Of a stretch of DNA of 64,000 nt, positions 37,718 to 48,221 are shown in pieces. Position numbers and translations under genes: made by a program. The stretch spans positions 1 through 64,000 of the forward strand of contig NZ_VTDM01000013.1 of the NCBI RefSeq assembly GCF_015627105.1, written 5' to 3'. Source of the DNA: Acinetobacter baretiae (GTDB lineage Bacteria; Pseudomonadota; Gammaproteobacteria; Pseudomonadales; Moraxellaceae). Each line of letters starts with the position of its first letter. The stretch's first letter is position 1. Below the pieces are notes generated by a model, which was not told where the DNA came from, searched no databases, and worked only from the letters and a program-made list of their open reading frames with translations.

Positions 37718-38320
37718 GTGAATTTACAAACTGTTTCCGGTTCTGCTGTTGAGTTGTCTGAAGTTGCTTTCGGTCGTGAATTTAACGAAGCGCTTGTACA
37801 CCAAGTTGTTACTGCTTATTTAGCAGGTGGTCGTCAAGGTTCTCGTGCTCAAAAATCACGTGGTGAAGTATCTGGCGGTGGTATTAAGCCATTCCGTCAA
37901 AAGGGTACTGGCCGTGCACGTGCAGGCTCAATTCGTAGCCCAATCTGGGTTGGTGGTGGTAAAACTTTTGCTGCTCGTCCACAAGATTGGTCTCAAAAAG
38001 TTAACCGCAAAATGTACCGCGGTGCAATGCAATGTATTCTTGCTGAACTTGTTCGTCAAGAACGTTTAGTCCTTGTTGAAGATGTGCAAGTTTCTGCACC
38101 TAAAACAAAAGAATTGCTTGCTAAGCTAAACGAACTTAATGCACCACGTGCATTAATCGTAACTGACGCTGTAGATGAGAACTTGTATCTTGCAGCACGC
38201 AACTTACCACATGTAGATGTAATCGACTCAGCGACAATTGATCCTGTAAGTTTAATTGCATTTGATAAAGTTGTGATGTCTGTAGCTGCTGCTAAGAAAA
38301 TTGAGGTAGAACTCGGATGA
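37718..38320 (+). CDS. rplD: RplD, ribosomal protein L4
   Basis: The 200-residue protein has [20 protein letters not shown], the exit-tunnel loop, and [13 protein letters not shown]. In gammaproteobacteria L4 also represses its own operon through the leader. The start is GTG at 37718, supported by GAGGGG and by alignment with the L4 N-terminus ([14 protein letters not shown]); the frame is open further to 37685. It overlaps rplW by four bases. Confidence 0.96.
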   Translation: MNLQTVSGSAVELSEVAFGREFNEALVHQVVTAYLAGGRQGSRAQKSRGEVSGGGIKPFRQKGTGRARAGSIRSPIWVGGGKTFAARPQDWSQKVNRKMYRGAMQCILAELVRQERLVLVEDVQVSAPKTKELLAKLNELNAPRALIVTDAVDENLYLAARNLPHVDVIDSATIDPVSLIAFDKVVMSVAAAKKIEVELG

Positions 38321-38637
38321 ATAACGAACGTATCTATCAAATCCTTCGTGGACCAGTATTCTCAGAAAAAGCACAGGTTTTAGGCGAAACAGCTGGCGTT
38401 CAAGTATTTAAAGTTGATGTAAACGCAACTAAACTTGAAGTTAAAAAAGCTGTCGAGCAACTATTTGGTGTTGAAGTTGTAAAAGTAAATACAACAATCA
38501 CTAAAGGTAAAACAAAACGCTTTGGTAAAACATTAGGACGTCGTTCTGATGTTAAAAAAGCATACGTCACCCTGAAAGCTGGCCAAGATGTAGAAATGGC
38601 TGACTTGGGCGATACCGCTGAAACCACAGCGGAATAA
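38317..38637 (+). CDS. rplW: RplW, ribosomal protein L23
   Basis: The 106-residue protein lies at the tunnel exit and docks trigger factor and SRP. The start [19 protein letters not shown] and [20 protein letters not shown] are typical. ATGA overlap with rplD shows tight translational coupling. Confidence 0.96.
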   Translation: MNNERIYQILRGPVFSEKAQVLGETAGVQVFKVDVNATKLEVKKAVEQLFGVEVVKVNTTITKGKTKRFGKTLGRRSDVKKAYVTLKAGQDVEMADLGDTAETTAE

Positions 38638-38648
38638 GGACGAGAATT

Positions 38649-39473
38649 ATGCCTATTCAAAAATGTAAGCCAACGTCTCCAGGACGTCGCTTTGTAGAAA
38701 AAGTGGTTCATGACCACCTATACAAAGGCCGCCCATTTGCTGCGTTGGTAGAAAGTAAGAAAAGAACAGGTGGCCGTAATAACAATGGTCATATTACCAC
38801 TCGCCATGTTGGTGGTGGTCATAAACAAAACTATCGTATTGTTGACTTTAAACGCAACAAAGATGGTGTTCCTGCAACTGTAGAACGTATTGAGTACGAT
38901 CCTAACCGTACAGCACATATTGCTTTATTGAAATATGCTGATGGTGAACGTCGTTACATCATTGCACCTAAAGGCGTACGTGCTGGTGATAAAGTACAAT
39001 CTGGTAACGATGCTCCAATTCGTCCAGGTAACTGCTTACCACTTCGTAACATGCCAATCGGTTCAACGCTACACAATATTGAATTAAAAATCGGTAAAGG
39101 CGCGCAATTAGCACGTTCTGCTGGTACTTCAGTTCAATTATTGGGTCGTGACGGTTCTTATGCCATTCTTCGCCTTCGTTCAGGTGAAATGCGTAAAGTT
39201 CATGTTGAATGTCGTGCTGTAATCGGTGAAGTATCTAACCAAGAAAGTAACTTGCGTTCACTTGGTAAAGCTGGTGCTTCTCGTTGGCGTGGTGTTCGTC
39301 CTACCGTACGTGGTATGGCTATGAACCCAGTAGATCACCCACATGGTGGTGGTGAAGGGCGTAACAAGGGTATTCAACCTGTAAGCCCATGGGGTCAAAA
39401 AGCGAAAGGGTACAAAACACGTACCAACAAGCGTACGACTAAGATGATTATTCGCGACCGTCGCGTTAAGTAA
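38649..39473 (+). CDS. rplB: RplB, ribosomal protein L2
   Basis: The 274-residue protein sits near the peptidyl transferase centre and joins subunits. [15 protein letters not shown] and [19 protein letters not shown], which carries the conserved histidine, are clear L2 motifs. It follows rplW after 11 bases, with AAGGA before the ATG. Confidence 0.97.
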   Translation: MPIQKCKPTSPGRRFVEKVVHDHLYKGRPFAALVESKKRTGGRNNNGHITTRHVGGGHKQNYRIVDFKRNKDGVPATVERIEYDPNRTAHIALLKYADGERRYIIAPKGVRAGDKVQSGNDAPIRPGNCLPLRNMPIGSTLHNIELKIGKGAQLARSAGTSVQLLGRDGSYAILRLRSGEMRKVHVECRAVIGEVSNQESNLRSLGKAGASRWRGVRPTVRGMAMNPVDHPHGGGEGRNKGIQPVSPWGQKAKGYKTRTNKRTTKMIIRDRRVK

Positions 39474-39493
39474 CAAGTAAAGGAATCTGACAA

Positions 39494-39769
39494 ATGCCTC
39501 GTTCATTGAAAAAAGGCCCATTCGTCGATGCGCACTTGTTCGCTAAGATTGAAGTGGCTGTTGCAAGTAACTCACGCAAGCCGATCAAAACTTGGTCTCG
39601 TCGTTCGATGATCCTCCCGGATTTTGTTGGTTTAACAATTTCTGTTCACAATGGTCGTAACCATGTTCCAGTGATTATCTCTGAGCATATGGTTGGTCAT
39701 AAACTCGGTGAATTCGCGCCAACTCGTACCTATCGTGGTCACGGTGTTGACAAGAAATCTAAACGTTAA
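39494..39769 (+). CDS. rpsS: RpsS, ribosomal protein S19
   Basis: The 91-residue protein of the 30S head starts [15 protein letters not shown] and contains [14 protein letters not shown] at its end. Length is canonical. AAAGGA precedes the ATG. Confidence 0.97.
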   Translation: MPRSLKKGPFVDAHLFAKIEVAVASNSRKPIKTWSRRSMILPDFVGLTISVHNGRNHVPVIISEHMVGHKLGEFAPTRTYRGHGVDKKSKR

Positions 39770-39779
39770 GGGTGCTATG

Positions 39780-40109
39780 ATGGAAGTTACTGCAAAATTA
39801 CGCGGTGCCGCTATCTCGGCACAAAAAACACGTTTGGTTGCTGATCAAATTCGTGGTAAATCGGTTGCACGTGCACTTGATATCTTGAACTTCAGTAACA
39901 AAAAAGCTGCTGTTTTAGTAAAAAAAGCACTTGAATCTGCGATTGCAAATGCTGAACACAACAATAATTTAGATGTTGATGACTTGAAAGTGTCAACAAT
40001 CTATGTTGATGAAGGTGTGAGCTTGAAGCGTATTATGCCACGTGCGAAAGGTCGTGCAGATCGCATTACTAAGCGTACTTGTCACATCACTGTTAAGGTA
40101 GGAGTTTGA
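39780..40109 (+). CDS. rplV: RplV, ribosomal protein L22
   Basis: The 109-residue protein lines the exit tunnel. [20 protein letters not shown] opens it, and the long hairpin [13 protein letters not shown] is the tunnel loop targeted by macrolide resistance in other bacteria. Two ATG codons at 39777 and 39780 are adjacent; AAGGG spacing favours 39780. The frame upstream to 39693 runs inside rpsS and is not used. Confidence 0.96.
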   Translation: MEVTAKLRGAAISAQKTRLVADQIRGKSVARALDILNFSNKKAAVLVKKALESAIANAEHNNNLDVDDLKVSTIYVDEGVSLKRIMPRAKGRADRITKRTCHITVKVGV

Positions 40110-40110
40110 T

Positions 40111-40860
40111 ATGGGTCAGAAGGTTCATCCAATCGGTATCCGCCTAGGTGTTGTGAAACGTCATAACGCTAATTGGTATGCGAGTCCGAAACAATATTCT
40201 GAGTATTTACTAAAAGATCTTCAAGTTCGTGAATTTTTAACGAAAAAATTGAAGAGCGCGATGGTAAGTAACATTCTTATCGAACGTCCAACGGGTGCTG
40301 CTAAAGTAACAATCAGCACAGCTCGTCCTGGTATCGTTATTGGTAAGAAAGGCGAAGACATTGAGAAATTACAGCGTGAGCTTACTGCAATTATGGGTAT
40401 GCCTGCACAAGTAAGTATCAATGAAATTGAACGTCCAGACTTAGACGCAAAGTTAGTTGCTGAAGCGATTGCATCTCAGCTAGAAAAGCGTGTGATGTTC
40501 CGTCGTGCAATGAAACGTGCGGTACAAAACTCAATGCGTGCTGGTGCTAAAGGTATCAAAGTTGAGGTTTCTGGTCGTCTAGGTGGTGCAGAAATCGCAC
40601 GTACTGAATGGTATCGTGAAGGTCGTGTACCTTTACATACACTTCGCGCAGACATTGACTATGCATCTGTACGTGCTGAAACAACTTACGGTACGATTGG
40701 CGTTAAAGTATGGGTTTTCCGTGGTGAAATTTTAGGTGGCATGAAACAAGTCATGAACCCTGCACCACAAGAAGAACGCCCAGCGAAACGTGGTCGCGGT
40801 CGTGAAGGTCAAGAGCGTCGTGGTCGTCGCAATGATCGTTCTGCTGCTAAGGGAGAATAA
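40111..40860 (+). CDS. rpsC: RpsC, ribosomal protein S3
   Basis: The 249-residue protein forms part of the mRNA entry site. A KH domain includes [15 protein letters not shown], and the start is [19 protein letters not shown]. The C-terminal tail (from about 215) is rich in Arg and Gly, longer than in E. coli. TAGGAG precedes the ATG, one base after rplV. Confidence 0.97.
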   Translation: MGQKVHPIGIRLGVVKRHNANWYASPKQYSEYLLKDLQVREFLTKKLKSAMVSNILIERPTGAAKVTISTARPGIVIGKKGEDIEKLQRELTAIMGMPAQVSINEIERPDLDAKLVAEAIASQLEKRVMFRRAMKRAVQNSMRAGAKGIKVEVSGRLGGAEIARTEWYREGRVPLHTLRADIDYASVRAETTYGTIGVKVWVFRGEILGGMKQVMNPAPQEERPAKRGRGREGQERRGRRNDRSAAKGE

Positions 40861-40863
40861 GTC

Positions 40864-41277
40864 ATGTTGCAACCTAAACGTACAAAATTTCGTAAAGTGC
40901 AAAAAGGCCGTAACACAGGTCTTGCACATCGCGGTAGTACTGTATCTTTTGGTACAATTGCGCTGAAATCAGTTGAACGTGGTCGTATGACTGCGCGTCA
41001 AATTGAAGCAGCACGTCGTACTATTAGCCGTCGCGTTAAACGTGGTGGTAAAATCTTCATTCGTGTATTTCCTGACAAACCAATTACTCAAAAGCCTCTA
41101 GAAGTGCGTATGGGTAAAGGTAAAGGTAGTGTGGAATACTGGGTTTGTGAAATCAAACCAGGTAAGATTCTTTACGAGATGGAAGGTGTAAACGAAGAAT
41201 TAGCACGTGAAGCATTTGCTTTGGCTGCAGCTAAACTTCCGTTTAAAACTGCTATCGTGAATCGGACGGTAATGTAA
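40864..41277 (+). CDS. rplP: RplP, ribosomal protein L16
   Basis: The 137-residue protein starts [17 protein letters not shown] and holds [18 protein letters not shown]. It binds near the A-site tRNA on 23S rRNA. It overlaps rpmC by one base (TAATG), so the two are translated in coupled fashion. Confidence 0.97.
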   Translation: MLQPKRTKFRKVQKGRNTGLAHRGSTVSFGTIALKSVERGRMTARQIEAARRTISRRVKRGGKIFIRVFPDKPITQKPLEVRMGKGKGSVEYWVCEIKPGKILYEMEGVNEELAREAFALAAAKLPFKTAIVNRTVM

Positions 41278-41474
41278 TGAAAACTAAAGATCTACGTGAA
41301 AAATCGGTAGAAGAGTTGAAAGCTGTGCTTGATGAAACTCAGCTAAACCAATTCCGTCTTCGTATGGCTAAGGCGACTGGTCAATTGGGTAAAACGCACG
41401 AAGTGCAAGTTGCTCGTAAAACAGTTGCTCGTATTAAGACACTCCTTACCGAAAAAGAGGGGAACGGACAATGA
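41277..41474 (+). CDS. rpmC: RpmC, ribosomal protein L29
   Basis: The 65-residue helical protein starts [18 protein letters not shown] and sits beside L23 at the tunnel exit. [12 protein letters not shown] is the family motif. It overlaps both neighbours: one base with rplP and four with rpsQ. Confidence 0.96.
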   Translation: MKTKDLREKSVEELKAVLDETQLNQFRLRMAKATGQLGKTHEVQVARKTVARIKTLLTEKEGNGQ

Positions 41475-41728
41475 ATGAAAAAACAGTCCGCACGTTGACT
41501 GGTAAAGTCGTAAGCGACAAAATGGAAAAATCTATTGTTGTGCTTATTGAACGCCAAGTTCAACACCCGTTGTATGGCAAATCAATCCGCCGTTCAACAA
41601 AATTACACGCTCATGATGAGAACAATGTTGCTAAAATTGGCGATACTGTGACCATTAAAGAAAGCCGCCCAGTATCTAAAACTAAAGCTTGGGCTTTAGT
41701 GGAAGTTGTTGAAGCAGCTGCTGAGTAA
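41471..41728 (+). CDS. rpsQ: RpsQ, ribosomal protein S17
   Basis: The 85-residue OB-fold protein starts [20 protein letters not shown] and contains [17 protein letters not shown]. It is an early 16S binder and the last gene of the S10 operon. It is followed by the 92-base non-coding gap that holds the hairpin at 41744. Confidence 0.97.
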   Translation: MNEKTVRTLTGKVVSDKMEKSIVVLIERQVQHPLYGKSIRRSTKLHAHDENNVAKIGDTVTIKESRPVSKTKAWALVEVVEAAAE

Positions 41729-41743
41729 TTAGACGTTCTTGTT

Positions 41744-41801
41744 GCATCATCGGGTAATTTCGAGTACGCTATGCGTCTTTCGAAATTGTGACCGGTGATG
41801 C
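41744..41801 (+). promoter_or_regulatory. Long two-part hairpin between rpsQ and rplN
   Basis: GCATCATCGGGT at 41744-41755 pairs with ACCGGTGATGC at 41791-41801 (one wobble, one bulge). Directly inside, AATTTCGA at 41756-41763 pairs with TCGAAATT at 41780-41787, leaving a 16-base loop. No T-run follows, so it is not a plain terminator. It sits at the S10/spc operon border and may be a processing or attenuation element. Confidence 0.65.
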
Positions 41802-41820
41802 TCGGTTTTGGAGTAGGGCA

Positions 41821-42189
41821 ATGATTCAAACCGAAACGATGCTTGACGTAGCAGACAACAGTGGTGCACGCCGCGTACAGTGTATTAAAGTACTGGGTGG
41901 TTCACACCGTCGTTATGCTTCAGTTGGCGATATTATTAAAGTTACTGTAAAAGAAGCAATCCCACGTGGCCGTGTTAAAAAAGGCGATGTGATGAATGCA
42001 GTTGTTGTGCGTACAAAATTTGGTACTCGTCGTCCAGATGGTTCTGTGATCCGTTTTGATGATAATGCTGCAGTTTTGTTAAACACTAACAAGGCACCGA
42101 TTGCGACTCGTATCTTTGGACCAGTGACTCGTGAACTTCGTACTGAACAGTTTATGAAAATTATTTCATTAGCTCCAGAAGTTCTATAA
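41821..42189 (+). CDS. rplN: RplN, ribosomal protein L14
   Basis: The 122-residue protein starts [20 protein letters not shown]. It contacts 16S rRNA through an intersubunit bridge. The frame is open to 41788, inside the hairpin gap, but ATG 41821 fits the universal L14 N-terminus and has GGAG before it. It opens the spc operon. Confidence 0.97.
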   Translation: MIQTETMLDVADNSGARRVQCIKVLGGSHRRYASVGDIIKVTVKEAIPRGRVKKGDVMNAVVVRTKFGTRRPDGSVIRFDDNAAVLLNTNKAPIATRIFGPVTRELRTEQFMKIISLAPEVL

Positions 42190-42199
42190 AGAGGCGATC

Positions 42200-42520
42200 A
42201 TGGCTAAAATCAGAAAAGGCGATCAAATTATTGTGATCGCAGGTAAAGAGAAAGGCAAACAAGGTACAGTTTTGTCTGTTTCAGATGACCGTATTAAGGT
42301 TGAAGGCCTTAATTTGGTAAAGAAGCATCAAAAGCCGAATAGAGCAACAGGCGCCGAAGGCGGTATTGTTACTCAAGAAGCTGCGCTTCATATTTCTAAT
42401 GTGGCAATTTTAAATGCTACAACCCAAAAAGCTGACCGTATTGGTTACCAGTTTGATGAAAATGGCACAAAAAACCGTGTTTATAAATCAAATGGTGAAT
42501 CAGTGGCGGTAGCAAAGTAA
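42200..42520 (+). CDS. rplX: RplX, ribosomal protein L24
   Basis: The 106-residue KOW-domain protein starts assembly of 50S. It opens [20 protein letters not shown] and contains [18 protein letters not shown] precedes the ATG. It lies 10 bases after rplN. Confidence 0.96.
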   Translation: MAKIRKGDQIIVIAGKEKGKQGTVLSVSDDRIKVEGLNLVKKHQKPNRATGAEGGIVTQEAALHISNVAILNATTQKADRIGYQFDENGTKNRVYKSNGESVAVAK

Positions 42521-42536
42521 TAGGTTGAAAAAGGCA

Positions 42537-43073
42537 ATGGCCAGACTTAAAACACGTTACAACGAAGAGCTCAAGGCAAAGTTAAAAGAAGAACTTGGTC
42601 TAGCAAACGTAATGCAAATTCCACGCATTACAAAAATTACACTAAACATGGGTGTTGGTGCTGCAGCAGCTGATAAGAAATTATTAGATGGTGCACTTTC
42701 TGATATGCAACTTATTGCTGGTCAGAAACCTGTGCTTACACTTGCTCGTAAATCAATCGCTGGTTTTAAAATCCGTGATGGTTGGCCAATCGGATGTAAA
42801 GTTACATTACGTGGCGAGCAAATGTATGAGTTCTTAGACCGTTTGATCTCTATTGCAATCCCTCGTATCCGTGACTTCCGTGGTTTTTCTTCTAAATCAT
42901 TTGATGGTCGTGGTAACTACTCAATGGGCTTGAAAGAGCAAATCGTTTTCCCTGAAATCGATTTTGACAAGATTGATCGTATTCGTGGTATGGATATTAC
43001 CATTACTACGACTGCTCGCACCGATGACGAAGGCCGTGCGCTTATGCGTACATTCGGCTTCCCGTTCAAATAA
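42537..43073 (+). CDS. rplE: RplE, ribosomal protein L5
   Basis: The 178-residue protein binds 5S rRNA and P-site t[23 protein letters not shown] opens it, and [20 protein letters not shown] is conserved. A TTG at 42525 is in frame but ATG 42537 is the family start. S8 represses the spc operon near this start in E. coli; I did not find a convincing S8 site. Confidence 0.96.
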   Translation: MARLKTRYNEELKAKLKEELGLANVMQIPRITKITLNMGVGAAAADKKLLDGALSDMQLIAGQKPVLTLARKSIAGFKIRDGWPIGCKVTLRGEQMYEFLDRLISIAIPRIRDFRGFSSKSFDGRGNYSMGLKEQIVFPEIDFDKIDRIRGMDITITTTARTDDEGRALMRTFGFPFK

Positions 43074-43082
43074 GAGGTCGAT

Positions 43083-43388
43083 ATGGCTAAGAAAGGTATG
43101 ATTAATCGCGAATTAAAACGCGAAAAAACTGTTGCTAAATTTGCTGCAAAACGTGCTGAATTAAAAGCTGTTATTGCAAATGTAAATGCAAGCGATGAAG
43201 AACGTTTCGAAGCAATGCTAAAATTACAAGCATTGCCACGTAATGCATCTCCAGTTCGTTTGCGCAACCGTTGTGGTTTGACAGGCCGTCCACATGGCTA
43301 CTTCCGTAAGTTCGGTTTAAGCCGTAACAAATTACGTGATACAGTAATGCAAGGTGATGTGCCTGGCGTTGTGAAAGCTAGCTGGTAA
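43083..43388 (+). CDS. rpsN: RpsN, ribosomal protein S14
   Basis: The 101-residue protein is the long, zinc-free form, with no CX2C pairs. It starts [20 protein letters not shown] and ends in [19 protein letters not shown]. It contacts 16S in the 30S head. Confidence 0.96.
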   Translation: MAKKGMINRELKREKTVAKFAAKRAELKAVIANVNASDEERFEAMLKLQALPRNASPVRLRNRCGLTGRPHGYFRKFGLSRNKLRDTVMQGDVPGVVKASW

Positions 43389-43400
43389 GGGGCGACTATA

Positions 43401-43796
43401 ATGAGTATGCAAGATACCGTTGCCGACATGCTAACACGTGTTCGTAACGCACAAATGGCAAAAAAACAAACAGTTTCTATGCCAAGCTCTAATCTAAAAG
43501 TTGCAATTGCAAACGTTTTAGAGCAAGAAGGTTATGTTTCAAACGTAGAAGTTGCTGATAATGAAGGCAAACCTACTTTGACTATTACTTTAAAGTATTT
43601 TGAAGGCAAACCAGTTATCGAAACTGTGAAACGCATAAGCCGTCCAGGTTTACGTCAGTATCGCGGTAAAGATAAACTTCCAAGCGTTAAGCAAGGATTA
43701 GGTATTGCAATTGTTTCTACAAGCAAAGGCATCATGACTGATCGCGCTGCACGTGCTGCAGGTATCGGTGGTGAAGTTATTGCTTTTGTTTCTTAA
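43401..43796 (+). CDS. rpsH: RpsH, ribosomal protein S8
   Basis: The 131-residue protein binds central 16S and represses the spc operon in enterics. It starts [20 protein letters not shown] and holds a C-terminal [24 protein letters not shown] lies before the ATG. Confidence 0.96.
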   Translation: MSMQDTVADMLTRVRNAQMAKKQTVSMPSSNLKVAIANVLEQEGYVSNVEVADNEGKPTLTITLKYFEGKPVIETVKRISRPGLRQYRGKDKLPSVKQGLGIAIVSTSKGIMTDRAARAAGIGGEVIAFVS

Positions 43797-43809
43797 TAGG
43801 TGATTCCTC

Positions 43810-44343
43810 ATGTCTCGTGTGGCTAAAGCCCCAGTAACTGTACCAAATGGTGTAGCAGTTACTCAGAACGGCCGGCAGGTCGAAGTGAAAGGCACGAAAG
43901 GTACATTGTCTTTCAACCTGCATGCGCTGGTCGAGCTAAAACAGGAAGAAGGTAAACTTCAACTTGCTCCAGTTAAAAACTCACAAGATGCTTGGATGCA
44001 AGCTGGTACTGCTCGCGCTGTATTAAATAATCTTGTTAAAGGTGTAAACGAAGGTTTTGAACGTAAACTCCAACTTGTTGGTGTTGGTTACAAAGCTGCG
44101 GTAAAAGGAAATGTAGTAAACCTAAACTTAGGTTTCTCACATCCGATCGATTACACACTACCTGAAGGCGTAACAGCAGAAACTCCAACTGCAACTGAAA
44201 TTTTGTTGAAATCAGCAAACAAACAGTTGTTAGGTCAAGTAGCTGCAAACATTCGTGCTTATCGTTCTCCTGAACCGTATAAAGGTAAAGGTGTTCGTTA
44301 TTCGGATGAAGTTATTCTTCGTAAAGAAGCTAAGAAGAAATAG
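43810..44343 (+). CDS. rplF: RplF, ribosomal protein L6
   Basis: The 177-residue protein at the factor-binding site starts [15 protein letters not shown]. It ends with the conserved [18 protein letters not shown]. Length is canonical. Confidence 0.96.
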   Translation: MSRVAKAPVTVPNGVAVTQNGRQVEVKGTKGTLSFNLHALVELKQEEGKLQLAPVKNSQDAWMQAGTARAVLNNLVKGVNEGFERKLQLVGVGYKAAVKGNVVNLNLGFSHPIDYTLPEGVTAETPTATEILLKSANKQLLGQVAANIRAYRSPEPYKGKGVRYSDEVILRKEAKKK

Positions 44344-44357
44344 GGCGCGAGGTTCTT

Positions 44358-44708
44358 ATGAACGAAAAGAAACAATCCCGTTTGCGTCGTGCAAAAAGCA
44401 CACGCTTGCACATTCGTGCATTGGGTGCGACTCGTTTGTGCGTCAACCGCACGCCGCGTCACATCTATGCTCAAATCATTTCTGCAGATGGTGGCAAAGT
44501 ATTAGCGCAAGCTTCTACTTTAGATGCATCATTGCGTAGCGATGGCACTGGTAACGTTGCAGCAGCAACTAAAGTGGGTGCATTAATCGCAGAACGTGCA
44601 AAAGCAGCTGGTGTAACTAAAGTTGCATTTGATCGTTCTGGTTTCAAATATCATGGTCGTATTAAAGCTTTAGCTGATGCTGCCCGTGAAGCTGGCTTGG
44701 AGTTCTAA
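44358..44708 (+). CDS. rplR: RplR, ribosomal protein L18
   Basis: The 116-residue 5S-binding protein starts [20 protein letters not shown]. It ends [20 protein letters not shown], typical of L18. It stands two bases before rpsE. Confidence 0.96.
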   Translation: MNEKKQSRLRRAKSTRLHIRALGATRLCVNRTPRHIYAQIISADGGKVLAQASTLDASLRSDGTGNVAAATKVGALIAERAKAAGVTKVAFDRSGFKYHGRIKALADAAREAGLEF

Positions 44709-44710
44709 TC

Positions 44711-45208
44711 ATGGCGAAAGTTGAACAAAACGAAGGTCTCGTTGAGAAACTGGTTGCCGTTGATCGTGTAGCCAAGGTTGTAAAAGGTGGTCGTATTTTC
44801 TCTTTCACAGCATTGACTGTAGTTGGAGATGGTAATGGTCGCGTGGGTTTTGGCCGTGGTAAAGCACGTGAAGTTCCAGCTGCTATTTCTAAAGCACTTG
44901 AAGCTGCTCGTCGCAACATGATTACTGTTGATCTAAGTGGAACCACATTACAACACCCTGTAAACGCTCGTCATGGTGCAAGCCGTGTATACATGCAACC
45001 AGCATCAGAAGGTACTGGTGTAATTGCAGGTGGTGCGATGCGTGCGGTTTTAGAGGCAGCAGGTGTGCAAAACGTACTTGCTAAATGTTATGGTTCTACA
45101 AATGCTGCAAACGTAGTAAATGCAACTTTTAATGGTTTGCGTGATATGACTTCTCCTGAGAAAGTCGCTGCGAAACGTGGTAAAACAGTAGAAGAAATTC
45201 AAGGGTAA
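44711..45208 (+). CDS. rpsE: RpsE, ribosomal protein S5
   Basis: The 165-residue fidelity protein opens [20 protein letters not shown]. It contains the S5 fingerprint [20 protein letters not shown]. The loop linked to spectinomycin binding ([10 protein letters not shown]) is normal. Confidence 0.97.
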   Translation: MAKVEQNEGLVEKLVAVDRVAKVVKGGRIFSFTALTVVGDGNGRVGFGRGKAREVPAAISKALEAARRNMITVDLSGTTLQHPVNARHGASRVYMQPASEGTGVIAGGAMRAVLEAAGVQNVLAKCYGSTNAANVVNATFNGLRDMTSPEKVAAKRGKTVEEIQG

Positions 45209-45214
45209 TAGATC

Positions 45215-45391
45215 ATGAAAACGATTAAAGTTACCCAGACTAAATCTTCATCGCACCGTTTGAAAAATCATAAACTGTGCCTACAAGGTTTAGGTCTGCG
45301 TCGCATCGGTCATACTGTAGAAGTGCAAGATACACCTTCTAACCGTGGTATGATCAATAAAGTCTACTATATGGTTAGTGTAGAGGGGTAA
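45215..45391 (+). CDS. rpmD: RpmD, ribosomal protein L30
   Basis: This 58-residue protein starts [20 protein letters not shown] and ends [24 protein letters not shown] is the L30 signature. It lies 6 bases after rpsE and 4 before rplO. Confidence 0.95.
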
Positions 45392-45395
45392 GGCT

Positions 45396-45836
45396 ATGAC
45401 TCTGCGTTTAAATGAACTATCACCTGCAGAAGGTGCAAAACGTGAACACCGTCGTCTTGGCCGTGGTATCGGTTCTGGTGTCGGAAAAACTGGTGGTCGT
45501 GGTGTTAAAGGGCAAAAATCACGTAAAAGCGGTGGCGTTCGTCCCGGCTTTGAAGGTGGTCAAACAGCACTTTATCGTCGTTTGCCTAAGTTTGGTTTCA
45601 CAAGTCAGTTGGCATTAAAAACTGCTGAAGTACGTGTTTCTGAATTAAATAAAGTGGAAGGCGATATTGTTAGTCTTGAAACTTTAAAAGCTGCAAACGT
45701 TGTGCGTCGTGACCAAATACGTGCTCGTATTGTACTTTCAGGCGAAGTAACTCGTGCATTCACTGTTAAAGGTGTTGTATTGACTAAAGGCGCTAAAGTT
45801 GCAATTGAAGCTGCTGGCGGTAAAGTCGAGGAGTAA
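45396..45836 (+). CDS. rplO: RplO, ribosomal protein L15
   Basis: The 146-residue protein is Gly/Arg-rich at the start ([20 protein letters not shown]). Its typical L15 end is [19 protein letters not shown]. It ends 5 bases before secY. Confidence 0.96.
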   Translation: MTLRLNELSPAEGAKREHRRLGRGIGSGVGKTGGRGVKGQKSRKSGGVRPGFEGGQTALYRRLPKFGFTSQLALKTAEVRVSELNKVEGDIVSLETLKAANVVRRDQIRARIVLSGEVTRAFTVKGVVLTKGAKVAIEAAGGKVEE

Positions 45837-45841
45837 TACGA

Positions 45842-47200
45842 GTGTCTATGTCTCCTAGTTCTTCAAGTCATGTTCACATGATGAAAGGTCAACCTTTCCA
45901 CGTAAAATACCGTGAAATTATACGTCGCATGGTGTTTTTAATCTGTGCATTATTGGTGTTTAGACTAGGATCGCATATTCCCGTACCAGGCATAAATAAT
46001 GCGGCACTAGAGCATTTATTTAATGCAAACCAAGGGACAATTCTTGGTTTGTTTAACATGTTCTCTGGTGGCGCATTGCAGCGCATGTCCATTCTAGCTT
46101 TGGGAATTATGCCTTACATTTCTGCATCAATTATTGTGCAATTAATGTCTACTGTAATTCCTTCACTCGAGGCTTTGAAAAAAGAAGGTGAGCAAGGCAA
46201 ACGTAAAATTAATCAATATACCCGCCAAGGTACGTTGGTTTTAGCGATTGTTCAAGCAACTGGAATGTGTGCAGGATTAATTTCTCAAGGTATTACGCTG
46301 AGTTCAGGATTAGGTTTTTATATTCCTGCAGTAACATCCTTAATAGCTGGCACCATGTTTTTAATGTGGCTTGGAGAGCAAATTACCGAACGTGGTATTG
46401 GTAATGGGATCTCGATGATTATATTTGCAGGTATTGTGGCAGGACTTCCTACACTTGCTTTGCAATCATTTTCAGCTGTAGAAAATGGTCAAACAACAGT
46501 AATAGGGTTAGTGGTGCTTGCATTACTGGCGCTTGCGGTTTTAGTTGCTATTGTATTTATAGAAAAAGCACAACGTCGAATTACTGTTAACTATGCACAA
46601 AAACAACAAGGGCGTCGAATATTTACTGCGCAACAAACACATTTACCATTGAAAATTAATATGGCCGGTGTGATTCCAGCAATCTTTGCAAGTTCACTTT
46701 TATTGTTTCCAGCAAGTCTTGGGCAATGGGTGGGTAGTACAGATCCAAATGCTGGTTTTATTAAGCGTGGTTTACAAGATTTGGCACTTGTATTGTCGCC
46801 TGGACATGCATTGTATTTAATACTTTTTGCTGTGCTGATTATATTCTTCTGTTATTTCTATACGGCACTTGTATTTAGTCCCAAAGAAGTGTCAGAGAAT
46901 TTGAAGCGTAGCGGAGCATATGTGCCTGGTATACGCCCAGGAGAGCAAACAGCTCGTTACTTAGACCATATTCTCAATCGTTTGACATTTATTGGTGCAA
47001 TCTATATTACATTCATCTGTCTAATGCCAATGATACTGCAAAGTGCATTTAGCATGACAATGAACGTTGGTGGTACATCGTTGTTAATTGTTGTCGTTGT
47101 TGTTATGGATTTTATGGCACAATTACAATCACATTTAACATCGCATCAATATGATAATCAAACATTGATGAAAAAAACGACAGCTCATCCTAAAGGATAA
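45842..47200 (+). CDS. secY: SecY, protein translocase channel subunit
   Basis: The 452-residue protein has ten membrane helices and forms the protein-conducting channel with SecE and Sec[10 protein letters not shown] in TM1 to loop 1, [20 protein letters not shown], and [11 protein letters not shown] are clear SecY blocks. The start is GTG at 45842, with GAGGAG 8 bases upstream; an ATG at 45848 is too far for the same site. It stands between rplO and rpmJ as in most proteobacteria. Confidence 0.97.
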   Translation: MSMSPSSSSHVHMMKGQPFHVKYREIIRRMVFLICALLVFRLGSHIPVPGINNAALEHLFNANQGTILGLFNMFSGGALQRMSILALGIMPYISASIIVQLMSTVIPSLEALKKEGEQGKRKINQYTRQGTLVLAIVQATGMCAGLISQGITLSSGLGFYIPAVTSLIAGTMFLMWLGEQITERGIGNGISMIIFAGIVAGLPTLALQSFSAVENGQTTVIGLVVLALLALAVLVAIVFIEKAQRRITVNYAQKQQGRRIFTAQQTHLPLKINMAGVIPAIFASSLLLFPASLGQWVGSTDPNAGFIKRGLQDLALVLSPGHALYLILFAVLIIFFCYFYTALVFSPKEVSENLKRSGAYVPGIRPGEQTARYLDHILNRLTFIGAIYITFICLMPMILQSAFSMTMNVGGTSLLIVVVVVMDFMAQLQSHLTSHQYDNQTLMKKTTAHPKG

Positions 47201-47221
47201 GCGCACTTAGAGGTTTTCATC

Positions 47222-47338
47222 ATGAAAGTACAAGCTTCTGTAAAGAAAATTTGTGGTAGCTGTAAAGTTATCCGTCGTAATGGGGTTATTCGCGTGATTT
47301 GTAACGCAGAACCTCGTCATAAACAGCGTCAAGGTTAA
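47222..47338 (+). CDS. rpmJ: RpmJ, ribosomal protein L36
   Basis: The 38-residue protein starts [20 protein letters not shown] and ends PRHKQRQG. It keeps the zinc ligands Cys11, Cys14, Cys27 and His32. It closes the spc operon. Confidence 0.95.
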   Translation: MKVQASVKKICGSCKVIRRNGVIRVICNAEPRHKQRQG

Positions 47339-47355
47339 TAAAATAACTTAGACTG

Positions 47356-47384
47356 TTGATTTCAGTAGGTGAATTGAGTTAATA
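47356..47384 (+). promoter_or_regulatory. Candidate alpha-operon promoter
   Basis: TTGATT at 47356-47361 and TTAATA at 47379-47384 are 17 bases apart, in the gap between rpmJ and rpsM. A start near 47391 would leave a leader of about 55 bases that includes the hairpin at 47407. Confidence 0.55.
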
Positions 47385-47406
47385 TCCGCTCCTTAAGAAT
47401 TTAATG

Positions 47407-47434
47407 GGCGGTTAGTTAACTTAACTGCCTTTTT
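47407..47434 (+). promoter_or_regulatory. Terminator-like hairpin just before the rpsM ribosome site
   Basis: GGCGGTTA at 47407-47414 pairs with TAACTGCC at 47422-47429, with one G-T wobble. Five T residues follow at once (47430-47434), then the rpsM GGAG site at 47435. The stem could attenuate transcription or mask the ribosome site. In E. coli, S4 binds a pseudoknot at this place, so S4 control is a fair inference. Confidence 0.65.
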
Positions 47435-47445
47435 GGAGAAAGTGA

Positions 47446-47802
47446 ATGGCTCGTATTGCCGGTGTAAACATTCCGGATAACAAGCATGCTGTTATCTCCC
47501 TCACTTACATTTTTGGTGTAGGTCGTCACACTGCAAAGAATATCCTTGCAGCTGCTGGCATTGGCTTTACTACAAAAGTACGTGAGTTGGACGATGCTCA
47601 GCTTGATGCGATTCGTGCAGAAGTTGCTAAGGTTCCAACCGAAGGTGACTTGCGTCGCGAAATTTCCATGAACATTAAACGTTTAATGGATTTAGGTTGC
47701 TATCGTGGCCTTCGTCATCGTCGTAGCTTGCCTGTCCGCGGTCAACGCACAAAAACTAACGCACGTACCCGCAAAGGTCCGCGCAAACCGATTAAAAAGT
47801 AA
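47446..47802 (+). CDS. rpsM: RpsM, ribosomal protein S13
   Basis: The 118-residue protein starts [19 protein letters not shown]. Near its end is the basic [15 protein letters not shown] tail that contacts P-site tRNA. GGAG stands 7 bases before the ATG. It begins the alpha operon. Confidence 0.97.
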   Translation: MARIAGVNIPDNKHAVISLTYIFGVGRHTAKNILAAAGIGFTTKVRELDDAQLDAIRAEVAKVPTEGDLRREISMNIKRLMDLGCYRGLRHRRSLPVRGQRTKTNARTRKGPRKPIKK

Positions 47803-47822
47803 GATTTTCTGGAAGCTAAAAG

Positions 47823-48209
47823 ATGGCTAAAGATACTCGCGCACGCAAGAAGGTCACACGTACCGTCTCTGAAGGTGTTGCACACATTCACGCTTCTTTT
47901 AATAACACCATTGTAACGATTACCGATCGTCAAGGTAATGCATTGGCTTGGGCTACCTCTGGTGGACAAGGCTTCCGTGGTTCACGTAAATCAACACCAT
48001 TTGCTGCTCAGGTAGCTGCTGAAGTTGCTGGTAAAGCAGCTTTAGATTATGGTTTGAAAAACTTGGAAGTCCTTGTAAAAGGTCCAGGTCCAGGTCGTGA
48101 ATCCGCGGTTCGTGCATTAGGAGCAGTGGGTTATAAGATTAGCAGTATTACCGATGTGACACCAATTCCTCACAACGGTTGTCGTCCACCTAAAAAACGT
48201 CGCGTCTAA
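47823..48209 (+). CDS. rpsK: RpsK, ribosomal protein S11
   Basis: The 128-residue platform protein includes [18 protein letters not shown]. Its end [16 protein letters not shown] is universal. It starts 20 bases past rpsM. Confidence 0.97.
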   Translation: MAKDTRARKKVTRTVSEGVAHIHASFNNTIVTITDRQGNALAWATSGGQGFRGSRKSTPFAAQVAAEVAGKAALDYGLKNLEVLVKGPGPGRESAVRALGAVGYKISSITDVTPIPHNGCRPPKKRRV

Positions 48210-48221
48210 GGAGAAACATTC

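Noticed and set aside
41788..41820. Upstream extension of rplN
   Set aside because: The first 11 residues would come from the hairpin gap and are not part of L14; ATG 41821 is the family start.
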